From: CAYSGL01 sp964520985 | GTDB lineage: Bacteria > Pseudomonadota > Alphaproteobacteria > Micavibrionales > Micavibrionaceae | NCBI GenBank assembly: GCA_964520985.1 | Contig: CAZFPB010000001.1 | Span: 744,001-808,000 of the forward strand | Direction of reading: 5' to 3' | DNA length: 64,000 bases | Shown: in pieces, positions 41,331 to 49,815 of the stretch | Position numbering within the stretch: the stretch's first letter is position 1 | Layout of the letters: each line of letters opens with the position of its first letter | Notes under the pieces: generated by a model | The model's database searches: none | Told to the model about the DNA's origin: nothing | The model's input: only the letters and a program-made list of their open reading frames with translations | Translations under genes and position numbers: made by a program

Positions 41331-41998
41331 GCCACTTCCTTGTCCGGCGCGATGTCCGGCAAGAGCGGCACGAAGCGCACCGGCATAAGATCGAGCTTGG
41401 AATAGGTATCCTCAGCCAGCTTGGTGTAGCGACGCAAAACCTGATCGCCCTGCCCGCCGACCGGAATAACGAGGAAACCGCCGATCTTCAATTGATCGAG
41501 CAACGCGGAGGGTGGTTTTTCACGCGCGGCGGCGGTCACCATAATTTTATCGAACGGCGCCTGTTCGATGCCGTTGATCTTCGGCCAGCCCTTCATCCCA
41601 TCGGCGCAGATCGCCGTGATGTTGCGCACATGTAATTCTTCAAAGCGCGTCAGCGTCATTTCATGCAGCGGCTTGTGACGCTCGATCGTGTAGACACGGC
41701 GCACGCATTTCGACAGCACAGCCGCCTGATACCCGCATCCCGTTCCGATCTCCAACACCTTATCGCGGTCATTCGGCTCCAGCGCCTGCGTCATCGCGGC
41801 GACGACATAAGGCTGCGAGATCGTCTGTCCGCAATGAATCGCCAGTGCCGTGTCTTCCCACGCGCGGTGGCGCATCTCGGGCAAGACAAAGGCCTCGCGC
41901 GGAACGGCGTCCATCGCGCGCAAAACATTTTCATCAGAAATTCCATTAGCCCTTAAGAGGTCGAACAACCGGGCTTTCTCATAGGCGATACCACTCAT
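41327..41998 (-). CDS. pcm: Protein-L-isoaspartate O-methyltransferase
   Basis: This 223-residue SAM-dependent enzyme methylates isoaspartyl residues in aged proteins. SAM site: VLEIGTGCGYQAAVLS. Substrate and fold features: VPREAFVLPEMRHRAWEDTAL and GQTISQPYVVAAMTQAL (the isoaspartyl-binding signature). Length matches. It precedes the NlpD-like gene with a 4-base overlap, the same order as E. coli pcm-nlpD. The ATG is directly abutted by AGGGG, too close for a normal ribosome site. Confidence 0.95.
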   Translation of the reverse strand: MSGIAYEKARLFDLLRANGISDENVLRAMDAVPREAFVLPEMRHRAWEDTALAIHCGQTISQPYVVAAMTQALEPNDRDKVLEIGTGCGYQAAVLSKCVRRVYTIERHKPLHEMTLTRFEELHVRNITAICADGMKGWPKINGIEQAPFDKIMVTAAAREKPPSALLDQLKIGGFLVIPVGGQGDQVLRRYTKLAEDTYSKLDLMPVRFVPLLPDIAPDKEVA

Positions 41999-42036
41999 CC
42001 CCCTAGTGAATCACAGGGGGGACGTGGGATCAAGAC

Positions 42037-42045
42037 TTATCCACA
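42037..42045 (+). promoter_or_regulatory. Perfect DnaA box upstream of pcm
   Basis: TTATCCACA matches the consensus DnaA 9-mer. It lies in the 57-base gap between the DUF4153 gene and pcm, just upstream of a candidate pcm promoter (TTGATC/TTCACT on the minus strand). One exact match in 64 kb on either strand is near chance expectation, so function is uncertain. Confidence 0.3.
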
Positions 42046-42055
42046 GGCGTCAATT

Positions 42056-43879
42056 TTACCGCGGCATGGTCAAATGCAACGAAAACTCAATATTGTCGTA
42101 ACTAATCACTCCGTTAACAATACGGCCGCCAATCTGGGTGATATGAATTTTTGCCCTGCCACCTTTTGTTCCGGTTGTTTGGAGCACTTTGCGCAGTGCT
42201 TGCGTTGATTTGGCATCCATCACACCCATCTCGGCTTCCATCTCTGTCAGATCAAACACAAAATGGTCGGTAATATTATCTTGCGCGATGTCGATCTGGA
42301 TGCCTTTTTCGACGAAAGATGCGGCAATGGAAGGGCCTGGGTACTCATGAAGCGCATTAATACGCCCGCTTTTTTCATTATTTTTATGAACTCGTACTTT
42401 TGAGATATAAAAATCTGCCCCCCTTATATCGGTTGCTTCCACAACAATAAATTCTTGTGAGCCAAAATAAGTATAACGGAATTGTTTGCCTGGCTCGTCA
42501 TTTTCTGGCGATGAATAAGGCCTGAGCAAATCAAACCCCATCCGTTTGACAGCCATATCAGCGAGGCTATGACTATCGGCCCCTTCCGATTGTACACTCA
42601 AAATGGAAATATATTCTATGTCCTTCAGACGACCCGTTTTTTGCAGATAAGACAGGATAGAGCTAATTTCTTTTCGGACTTCGAACGGGAGCTGGTCTTG
42701 CGCCGCAACGAGCCTGCCGTCCACAAGCAGATTTTGTTGCTTGAGTTGGGCTTCCAGCCTGCTTATCTGGCTGTAAGCAGAGACATTGGTGATACTCCAC
42801 GGCCCAAAAGAAGAAATGATGAGCAGCGACATTAAGGACAGTAGAACATCTTGCAGCGATAGGCGCTTTACGACATACCCCACGCCCAAAAACAAGAACC
42901 ATAATCCGCATAATACAATTAAGTAGCGATCTTCCGTTACCCCGTAATGATGTATGCGAATGCCGATCACCAGCAAAAGAACCAGCGCCGGAATGATTAG
43001 GGCAGGGAAAATATAGGCAGATATTTTTTGAAACAGGGCTTTTCCATCATCGCGCAACGGGTAACCAAAAACCCAGGTGACAACGGCGACCATACCAAAT
43101 CCAGCCGTCATCCAGGCTAGATGTCCGTTCGGCAAGCTCCACGTTACAAGCAGTTTGAAATAATACGCATACAGAATAAACAGATAGAGCGTGGTCAGCG
43201 GAGCAAAGACCCATTCCACCAGAAAACGCGTTTGCGAACGTGCCTTACAATCTTCAGCAGAGAAGGAAAATTTTTCTGGAATCCACGATAACGCATACAA
43301 AGCAGCAAACACGAAGATGGAAAAACCCAGGATATACGCAAATACCTGCGAAACCTGCGGCACACCGAAAAGCATGCTCACACTTGCGTAAGCTAGGGAA
43401 ATGCCTCCCCCCATGATTATCGCGGAGATACCAGCCATGGCGAGCCCGGAAAAATAAGACTCGGCCAGAAGCCAAAACGATAAATCATCTTTTTTCTTAA
43501 GATACGGTGCCACAGGCACAAATAAAATCGCCGTGCCAATCATGATGATCATGAAATAGAAAGACATCATACCACTGTAAAAACCGGACGCCACAAAGAC
43601 GAGAACCATCACCAGCGGCGAAAGCAGGTAGATATAGCGACGATTGATATCCTGTTTTTCAAAAATAAGTGTGCAGGCGGCAAACCAGAAATAGCCAAAG
43701 AAACACGCAAAGGCACATCGGGGGAAGACGGGTGACTGGGACGCAAATACCCCATGAACACTTAAAACAATGAGAATAAACATGCCCAAGCCGCAGGCGG
43801 CGGACAACGGAAACCGCCCAGGAACTTTTTTTAGATCTTTGAAAGGTAGAGCCGAAACAAGATTTCCAAATCTACCCAT
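42056..43879 (-). CDS. DUF4153 domain membrane protein
   Basis: The 607-residue product has about twelve hydrophobic spans in the first 360 residues and a soluble C-terminal half. PLTTLYLFILYAYYFKLLVTWSLPNG and WVFGYPL with a preceding VAWVF-like strand fit the DUF4153 family (PF13687). The C-terminal domain has no recognisable motif. Its function is unknown. Codon use is AT-richer than serS and pcm on either side, which may reflect separate ancestry. It follows serS by 3 bases on the same strand. Confidence 0.75.
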   Translation of the reverse strand: MGRFGNLVSALPFKDLKKVPGRFPLSAACGLGMFILIVLSVHGVFASQSPVFPRCAFACFFGYFWFAACTLIFEKQDINRRYIYLLSPLVMVLVFVASGFYSGMMSFYFMIIMIGTAILFVPVAPYLKKKDDLSFWLLAESYFSGLAMAGISAIIMGGGISLAYASVSMLFGVPQVSQVFAYILGFSIFVFAALYALSWIPEKFSFSAEDCKARSQTRFLVEWVFAPLTTLYLFILYAYYFKLLVTWSLPNGHLAWMTAGFGMVAVVTWVFGYPLRDDGKALFQKISAYIFPALIIPALVLLLVIGIRIHHYGVTEDRYLIVLCGLWFLFLGVGYVVKRLSLQDVLLSLMSLLIISSFGPWSITNVSAYSQISRLEAQLKQQNLLVDGRLVAAQDQLPFEVRKEISSILSYLQKTGRLKDIEYISILSVQSEGADSHSLADMAVKRMGFDLLRPYSSPENDEPGKQFRYTYFGSQEFIVVEATDIRGADFYISKVRVHKNNEKSGRINALHEYPGPSIAASFVEKGIQIDIAQDNITDHFVFDLTEMEAEMGVMDAKSTQALRKVLQTTGTKGGRAKIHITQIGGRIVNGVISYDNIEFSLHLTMPR

Positions 43880-43882
43880 ACT

Positions 43883-45163
43883 CTATGCTCCCCGCGTAAT
43901 TTTCTCTAATCCCCCCATGTACGGCTTCAGCGCTGTTGGCACGAAGACGCCGCCATCGGCTGGATCGTAGTAGTTTTCCAGCACGGCGATGAGCGCGCGG
44001 CCCACGGCAACGCCGGAGCCATTGAGGGTGTGGACGAATTTCGTGTCTTTTTCACCCTTGGCGCGGGTGCGGGCATTCATGCGGCGGGCCTGGAAATCCC
44101 AGCAGTTCGAGCAACTGGAAATCTCGCGGTAGCGGTCCTGCCCCGGCAACCAGACTTCGATGTCATAGGTCTTACGCGCGCCAAAGCCGGTATCGCCAGA
44201 GCACAGCACGATCGTGCGGAACGGCAGTTCGAGTTTCTTCAGAATATTTTCAGCGCAGTTGGTCATGCGCTCATGCTCTTCGACGCTTTTATCCGGCGCG
44301 ACGATCGAGACCATTTCCACTTTATAGAACTGGTGCTGGCGGATCATGCCGCGCGTGTCTTTTCCGGCCGCGCCTGCTTCCGAACGAAAACACGGCGTGA
44401 ACGCGGTCAAACGCAGCGGCAGCTTGTCGTCATCGAGAATTTCTTCGGCGACCATGTTGGTCAGCGACACTTCCGCCGTCGGGATCAGCCAGTGGCCCGT
44501 CGTCGTGCGGAATAGATCTTCCGCAAATTTCGGCAACTGGTTGGTGCCGTATACCGCATTGTCACGCACCAGCAACGGCGGCGAGACTTCCGTATAGCCG
44601 TGTTCTTGCGTATGGGTATCGAGCATGAATTGCGCCAGCGCGCGCTCCAGCCGTGCCAGACCCGAATGCATGATCACGAAGCGCGAGCCGGACATTTTCG
44701 CCGCGCGGTCAAAATCCATCATGCCGAGCTGTTCGCCGATATCGAAATGTTCGGGGGTTTTGGTATTCAGTTTTTTCGGCTCGCCGACTTTGCGCACTTC
44801 GACGTTATCGTCTTCATCTTTGCCATCCGGCACTTCGTCAAACAAGACGTTCGGCAGGCTGGCGAGATGCTGGTTCAAACTTTCGCCTAGCATCTTTTCC
44901 TGTTCTTCCAGCGCGACCATTTCGCTTTTGATATTGGCGACTTCCATCATCAAGTGCTCGGCATCGCCGCCCGATTTTTTGGCTTCGCCAATCTGCTGGG
45001 ATTTGGTGTTACGCGACGCCTGCAGACTTTGCAGCTGTGTCTGCACGCTGCGGCGCTCTTCATCCATTTTCAGGATATCTGCGGACTGAGGCCCCAGCTT
45101 GCGGCGCTTCATGGCAACGTCAAAGGCGGCAGGGTTTTCCCGGATCGAGCGTAAATCGTGCAT
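43883..45163 (-). CDS. serS: Seryl-tRNA synthetase
   Basis: The 426-residue class II synthetase has an N-terminal coiled-coil arm (about 30-100: VQTQLQSLQASRNTKSQQIG, then LEEQEKMLGESLNQ) that contacts the tRNA-Ser long arm. The catalytic domain includes motif 2 FRSEAGAAGKDTRGMIRQHQFYKVE and motif 3 near GSGVAVGRALIAVLENY. It charges serine to tRNA-Ser. Length is normal. It is divergent from N-formylglutamate amidohydrolase, 34 bases apart. Confidence 0.97.
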   Translation of the reverse strand: MHDLRSIRENPAAFDVAMKRRKLGPQSADILKMDEERRSVQTQLQSLQASRNTKSQQIGEAKKSGGDAEHLMMEVANIKSEMVALEEQEKMLGESLNQHLASLPNVLFDEVPDGKDEDDNVEVRKVGEPKKLNTKTPEHFDIGEQLGMMDFDRAAKMSGSRFVIMHSGLARLERALAQFMLDTHTQEHGYTEVSPPLLVRDNAVYGTNQLPKFAEDLFRTTTGHWLIPTAEVSLTNMVAEEILDDDKLPLRLTAFTPCFRSEAGAAGKDTRGMIRQHQFYKVEMVSIVAPDKSVEEHERMTNCAENILKKLELPFRTIVLCSGDTGFGARKTYDIEVWLPGQDRYREISSCSNCWDFQARRMNARTRAKGEKDTKFVHTLNGSGVAVGRALIAVLENYYDPADGGVFVPTALKPYMGGLEKITRGA

Positions 45164-45197
45164 TTTCTTAAACTTTATAATGGGTTAAACTGGGTCT

Positions 45198-46073
45198 ATG
45201 TCCCTCCTACCTTACCGCATCATTCCGGACAAGCAAGAGCGGCAATCGTTGCCGCTGGTGTTCGATTCCCCGCACAGCGGCACAGTTTATCCGAAGGACT
45301 TTCAATATTCGTGCGATTTCAACCAGTTACAAAAAGCCGAGGACAAATTTGTCGACGAACTTTTTGGCGCTGCTCCGGCGTGTGGCGCGGCCTTTTTATG
45401 CGCCGATTTCCCGCGCGCCTATATCGATGTGAATCGCTGCGAGAAAGATATCGATACCGAGCTATTGGCCGATGTCTGGCCGGACGAGATTGAGCCGACC
45501 ACCCGCTCGCATGCCGGCATCGGGCTGATCCGCCGCCTCGTGCGTCCCGGTCTGCCGGTTTATGACCGCGCGCTCAGCACATCGGAGGTCAAACACCGCA
45601 TCGAAACCTATTACCGCCCCTACCATGCCGCGCTCGAAAAATTGATTGAGGACACGCATTATCGCTTTGGCGCTGCTTACCACATCAACTGCCATTCCAT
45701 GCCGATGCCGGCGCTGGGCCAGAATTTTGCTTTTATGCCCGCCTTTGCCCCGCCGGATTTCGTACTGGGCGACCGCGACGGCACCAGCTGCGATCCGGCC
45801 TTCACACGGGCGATACGCGATTACCTGAAAACCAAGGGATACAAAGTCGCGATCAACGATCCCTACAAAGGCGTCGAACTGGTGCGGCGCTATTCCTCGC
45901 CCGCCACGAACCGCCACTCATTGCAGATTGAAGTCGGACGCTGGCTCTACATGGATGAAGAAACCTGCACGAAATCCAAAGGCTTCGCCCGCACGCAAAA
46001 AACCATCAACGAGTTAATCGATTTTATCGCGGCTTATGTCAGCGCACAGGCCTTGCCACTGGCAGCGGACTGA
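45198..46073 (+). CDS. N-formylglutamate amidohydrolase
   Basis: The 291-residue protein shows FGase-family motifs: VFDSPHSGTVYP (metal His), RAYIDVNRCEKDID, GIGLIRRL, YHINCHSMPMP and IEVGRWLYMDE. The enzyme hydrolyses N-formyl-L-glutamate to formate and glutamate, the last step of one histidine degradation route. No hut genes lie nearby, so the substrate is inferred by family only. Its 3' end overlaps lipB by 40 bases. Confidence 0.9.
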   Translation: MSLLPYRIIPDKQERQSLPLVFDSPHSGTVYPKDFQYSCDFNQLQKAEDKFVDELFGAAPACGAAFLCADFPRAYIDVNRCEKDIDTELLADVWPDEIEPTTRSHAGIGLIRRLVRPGLPVYDRALSTSEVKHRIETYYRPYHAALEKLIEDTHYRFGAAYHINCHSMPMPALGQNFAFMPAFAPPDFVLGDRDGTSCDPAFTRAIRDYLKTKGYKVAINDPYKGVELVRRYSSPATNRHSLQIEVGRWLYMDEETCTKSKGFARTQKTINELIDFIAAYVSAQALPLAAD

Positions 46074-46684
46074 AACACAGGTTCGAAGTTTAGCTGAAGA
46101 GCGGAATCTAACGCGCTCATATCAATCGTCTTTCCCAAACCTTCAAAACTCGTTACACCGGCATCGTTGATACCGCAGGGGACGATCCCGCTGAAGTGCG
46201 AGAGGTCTGGATTCACGTTGATCGAAATACCGTGGTAGGTGACCCAGTGCCGGACCCGGACACCCAGCGCGGCGATCTTGGCATTATCGACCCAGATGCC
46301 GACGCGACCATCCACCCTTTGTCCTTTGATATCAAACTCCTGCAAGGAATTAATAATCCATTGCTCGAGATTACATACATAGCGCTTGATATCCGGGGCC
46401 GCCTGCCGTTTCTTTAAATCCAGCATCACATAGGCGATGCGCTGGCCCGGGCCGTGGTAGGTGAATTGCCCGCCCCGCCCCGTTTCATGCACCGGGAAGC
46501 GGGCATCCAGCAAATCTGCGGCTTTGGCGCTGGTTCCGGCGGTATAGAGCGAGGGATGCTCGAGCAACCACACCAATTCAGGCGCATTGCCGGCCCGAAT
46601 ATCGGCTACGCGCTCTTCCATTTTCGCCACAGCTTCGTCATACTGAATAAGTGTGTCGGATATGATCCATTCCGGCTGTTCCAT
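46034..46684 (-). CDS. lipB: Octanoyltransferase LipB
   Basis: The 216-residue enzyme transfers octanoyl groups from acyl carrier protein to lipoyl-domain lysines such as Lys59 of GcvH. Signature motifs: ELVWLLEHPSLYTAGTSA, RGGQFTYHGPGQ, AKIAALGVRVRHWVTYHG (catalytic Lys) and GIVPCGI (catalytic Cys thioester). Length matches. It is divergent from the pilin-like gene, 20 bases apart. Confidence 0.96.
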   Translation of the reverse strand: MEQPEWIISDTLIQYDEAVAKMEERVADIRAGNAPELVWLLEHPSLYTAGTSAKAADLLDARFPVHETGRGGQFTYHGPGQRIAYVMLDLKKRQAAPDIKRYVCNLEQWIINSLQEFDIKGQRVDGRVGIWVDNAKIAALGVRVRHWVTYHGISINVNPDLSHFSGIVPCGINDAGVTSFEGLGKTIDMSALDSALQLNFEPVFQSAASGKACALT

Positions 46685-46704
46685 TATTTATCAGTTAGCG
46701 ACAA

Positions 46705-47268
46705 GTGATCATAAAGTCCACATCCCCCTCATCCCAATCCGGCCTCACCCTGCTCGAAACGCTGATCGGCACCCTAATCGCCGCCCTGTTCATCGCCCTT
46801 ATTATAGTCACGGTAAACAATGTGCGCGAGGGAAAGCGGGTAGAGCGCACACTGACCGCAATTTACACTCTAAAAGAAGAAATCAAGAAGGTTGCCAGAG
46901 TTAAAGGCTCTTACACGCAAGGCCGGATGATGCCCGTCCTTTTTGCCTCGCGCTCCTTTCCCGATGCCTTGAAAGTCGATTATGCGCACCGCATCGTCGA
47001 AACCCCGATGGGACAGCCGATGGATGTCATGGGGCGCGGCCAGAATTTCTCAATCGACCTCTACGGCATGTCCCCCGACGATTGTTATGATTTTGGCTAT
47101 CAAATTCTGCTCGGCAACTTCTTTATCCTTGGCAACCGCGGCGATGACTTTGTAGCCCTGCGTATTGGAAAGACTTTATTTACGGATAAAGAGCCGCTCA
47201 CTCAGGAAAAACTGGAAAAAGCCTGTACCGAAAGTTTCAGCATTGACGTGATTATGGCTTTCCGATAG
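46705..47268 (+). CDS. Type IV pilin-like / pseudopilin protein (orphan)
   Basis: The 187-residue product begins at GTG 46705. Its N-terminus has a prepilin peptidase site: SQSGLTLLETLIGTLIAALFIALIIVTV, where cleavage after Gly leaves L with Glu at +5, followed by about 20 hydrophobic residues. The C-terminal part has two cysteines (DDCYDFGYQIL, EKACTESF) and a glycine-containing strand turn (MGRGQNFSIDLYGMSPDDCYDF) as in type IVb pilins. No other pilus or secretion gene is in the window. Confidence 0.72.
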   Translation: MIIKSTSPSSQSGLTLLETLIGTLIAALFIALIIVTVNNVREGKRVERTLTAIYTLKEEIKKVARVKGSYTQGRMMPVLFASRSFPDALKVDYAHRIVETPMGQPMDVMGRGQNFSIDLYGMSPDDCYDFGYQILLGNFFILGNRGDDFVALRIGKTLFTDKEPLTQEKLEKACTESFSIDVIMAFR

Positions 47269-47355
47269 AAAGCCCTTCTTCGCAAGTGCAGCGCGAGTTG
47301 CCCTTGCCCCCTTGATAGGGATTTGTTACGGAGTTCATGCTTGTTTCTTAGGCAA

Positions 47356-47442
47356 GCGGCCATGGCGGAATTGGTAGACGCGCAGCCTTGAGGTGGCTGT
47401 GGGAGAAATCCCGTGGAAGTTCGAGTCTTCTTGGCCGCACCA
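47356..47442 (+). tRNA. tRNA-Leu (anticodon GAG), CCA encoded
   Basis: The acceptor GCGGCCA (47356-47362) pairs with TGGCCGC (47432-47438), then ACCA. D-loop GGAATTGGTAGACGC is typical of class II tRNA-Leu. Anticodon stem CAGCC/GGCTG holds loop TTGAGGT, giving anticodon GAG at 47390-47392, reading CUC/CUU. A long variable arm (TGGGAGAAATCCCG) is present, and the T-arm has TTCGAGT. The CCA is encoded. Confidence 0.95.
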
Positions 47443-47475
47443 TAACAAATTTTACACTATTTAAGGGATCCTATA

Positions 47476-49800
47476 ATGGACGATGCATTGCGCGAAGCCG
47501 CGCTGGACTATCACAAAAATCCGACACCGGGTAAAATCTCGATCCAGCCAACCACGGCTTTGGCGACCCAGCGCGATCTCGCCCTCGCCTATTCTCCGGG
47601 CGTCGCCATTCCCTGCCTGGAAATTGAAAAGGATCCGTCCAAAGCGCTCGACTACACCTCGCGCGGCAACATCGTCGCCGTTATCTCGAACGGGACTGCC
47701 GTGCTCGGCCTCGGCAACATTGGCGCGCTGGCTTCAAAACCCGTCATGGAAGGCAAAGCCGTCCTCTTTAAAAAATTCGCTGATATTGATTCCTACGACA
47801 TTGAGATCGATGAAACCGGCGTCGACATGTTCGTCGAAACCGTTGCACGCCTGGAGCCGACCTTCGGCGGTATCAACCTCGAAGACATCAAGGCACCGGA
47901 ATGTTTTGAAATTGAAAAACGCCTGCGCGAACGCATGAAGATCCCGGTCTTCCATGACGACCAGCACGGCACGGCGATCATCGTCTCCGCCTGTATCATC
48001 AACTGGCTGCACTTCACCAAGCGCAAAATTACCGACGTGAAACTCGTCGCCAACGGCGCTGGTGCCTCGGCGCTGGCCTGCTTGAATTTGCTCGTCTCGC
48101 TCGGCATGCCCAAAGACAACATCATTGTGTGCGACCGTAACGGCGTGATTTATCAGGGCCGCGAAGCGGGCATGGATCCGTACAAGGCTGTCTTCGCCAA
48201 CAAAACCAATGCGCGCGAACTGACCGACGCGCTGTCCGGCGCGAACATTTTCCTCGGCCTCTCCGGCCCGAACGTGGCAGACGCGGCGATGGTCAAGGAA
48301 ATGGCCAAAGCACCACTTATCATGGCGCTGTCGAACCCGACGCCGGAAATCATGCCCGATGAAGCGCGCAAAGGAAAACCCGATGCGATTATCTGCACGG
48401 GCCGCTCCGACTTCCCCAACCAGGTAAACAATGTTTTATGTTTCCCGTTCCTGTTCCGCGGCGCGCTCGATGTTGGCGCGACGGCGATCAACGAGGAAAT
48501 GAAAATTGCCGCCGTGCACGCGATTGCGCAGCTCGCCCGCAAGGAAGCCACTGACGAAGTCGCCGCTGTCTACGCCGGACAAAATCTCGAATTCGGCCCG
48601 GAATATCTAATTCCGAAACCGTTCGACCCGCGTTTGATCGTTGAAGTATCGATCGCCGTTGCCAAAGCCGCGATCGATAGCGGCGTCGCCACGCGCCCGA
48701 TTACCGACTTCCCGGCTTACGCTGAGAAGCTCCAGCAGTACAACACACGCTCGGCCATGGTGATGCGTCCGGTCTTTGCCGCGGCAAAGCGCGACCCGAA
48801 ACGCATCGTCTATTGCGAAGGCGAAGAAGAACATGTCCTGCGCGCCGTGCAGATGGCGCTCGATGAAGGCGTGGCCAAACCGATTCTGATCGGCCGCCGC
48901 GAAGTCGTCGAAACCCGCATCAAACGCATGCGTTTGCGCATGGAGCTGGGCGTCGATGTCCAGCTGACCGACCCGCAGGACGATCCGCGTTACCGCTCCT
49001 ACTGGGAAACCTATCAATCTCTGATGGCCCGTCACGGCGTGACGCCGGCCATGGCCCGTAACATCGCCCGCACGGATACATCCGTTATCGGCGCGCTGAT
49101 GGTGCATAAAGGGGAAGCCGATGCGATGATCTGCGGTGCGATTGGTGCCTACCGCCAGCATTTGAAACCGATCCTCGATGTCATCGGCCTGACGCCCGGC
49201 GTTGAAAACGCCGCCGCAATGCGTCTGCTGATTTTACCCAAAGGTACCTTCTTCGTCTGCGATACGCATGTGACACGCGATCCAAGCTGCACGCAGATTG
49301 TTGAAACAACCTTGCTGGCTGTTGATACGATCCGTCGCTTCGGCATCACGCCGAAAGTCGCCCTGCTTTCGCATTCCGACTTCGGCACCATTGAAGATGA
49401 TAGCTCGCAAAAAATGCGCTACGCCGCCAACTACATTAAAGAGCGCGCGCCCGATCTGGAAATCGATGGCGAAATGCATGCTGACACGGCCCTCTCGCAA
49501 AGCATCCGCGATCTGGTCATGCCGGAATCAACCCTGAAAGGTCAGGCCAACCTTCTGGTCATGCCAAACATGGAAGCCGCGAATATCTCCTTCAACATGC
49601 TCAAAGTGCTGGGCGACGGTATTCCTGTCGGTCCGCTGCTGCTGGGCGTGGCCAAACCGGCCCACATCCTGACACCGTCCGTTTCCAGCCGCGGCATCCT
49701 GAACGTCAGCGCGATCGCCAGCGTCGAAGCTCAGGCCTTGCAGAGTGCACTAGAAGAGGACCATACTAGCCAGAAGAAACCGAAACTCCGGCTTTTCTAA
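47476..49800 (+). CDS. maeB: NADP-dependent malic enzyme MaeB (malic enzyme fused to phosphotransacetylase-like domain)
   Basis: The 774-residue protein has an N-terminal malic enzyme (about 1-430): YSPGVAIPCLEI, GLGNIGALASKPVMEGKAVLFKKFADIDSYDIE, FHDDQHGTAI and the NADP site VANGAGASALACLNLL. The C-terminal half (about 450-774) is a phosphate acetyltransferase-like domain (EGEEEHVLRAVQMA, GALMVHKGEADAMICGA), a regulatory domain in E. coli MaeB. It oxidatively decarboxylates malate to pyruvate with NADP+. AAGGGATCC precedes ATG. Confidence 0.95.
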   Translation: MDDALREAALDYHKNPTPGKISIQPTTALATQRDLALAYSPGVAIPCLEIEKDPSKALDYTSRGNIVAVISNGTAVLGLGNIGALASKPVMEGKAVLFKKFADIDSYDIEIDETGVDMFVETVARLEPTFGGINLEDIKAPECFEIEKRLRERMKIPVFHDDQHGTAIIVSACIINWLHFTKRKITDVKLVANGAGASALACLNLLVSLGMPKDNIIVCDRNGVIYQGREAGMDPYKAVFANKTNARELTDALSGANIFLGLSGPNVADAAMVKEMAKAPLIMALSNPTPEIMPDEARKGKPDAIICTGRSDFPNQVNNVLCFPFLFRGALDVGATAINEEMKIAAVHAIAQLARKEATDEVAAVYAGQNLEFGPEYLIPKPFDPRLIVEVSIAVAKAAIDSGVATRPITDFPAYAEKLQQYNTRSAMVMRPVFAAAKRDPKRIVYCEGEEEHVLRAVQMALDEGVAKPILIGRREVVETRIKRMRLRMELGVDVQLTDPQDDPRYRSYWETYQSLMARHGVTPAMARNIARTDTSVIGALMVHKGEADAMICGAIGAYRQHLKPILDVIGLTPGVENAAAMRLLILPKGTFFVCDTHVTRDPSCTQIVETTLLAVDTIRRFGITPKVALLSHSDFGTIEDDSSQKMRYAANYIKERAPDLEIDGEMHADTALSQSIRDLVMPESTLKGQANLLVMPNMEAANISFNMLKVLGDGIPVGPLLLGVAKPAHILTPSVSSRGILNVSAIASVEAQALQSALEEDHTSQKKPKLRLF

Positions 49801-49815
49801 CCCAAGGGATTTTAC

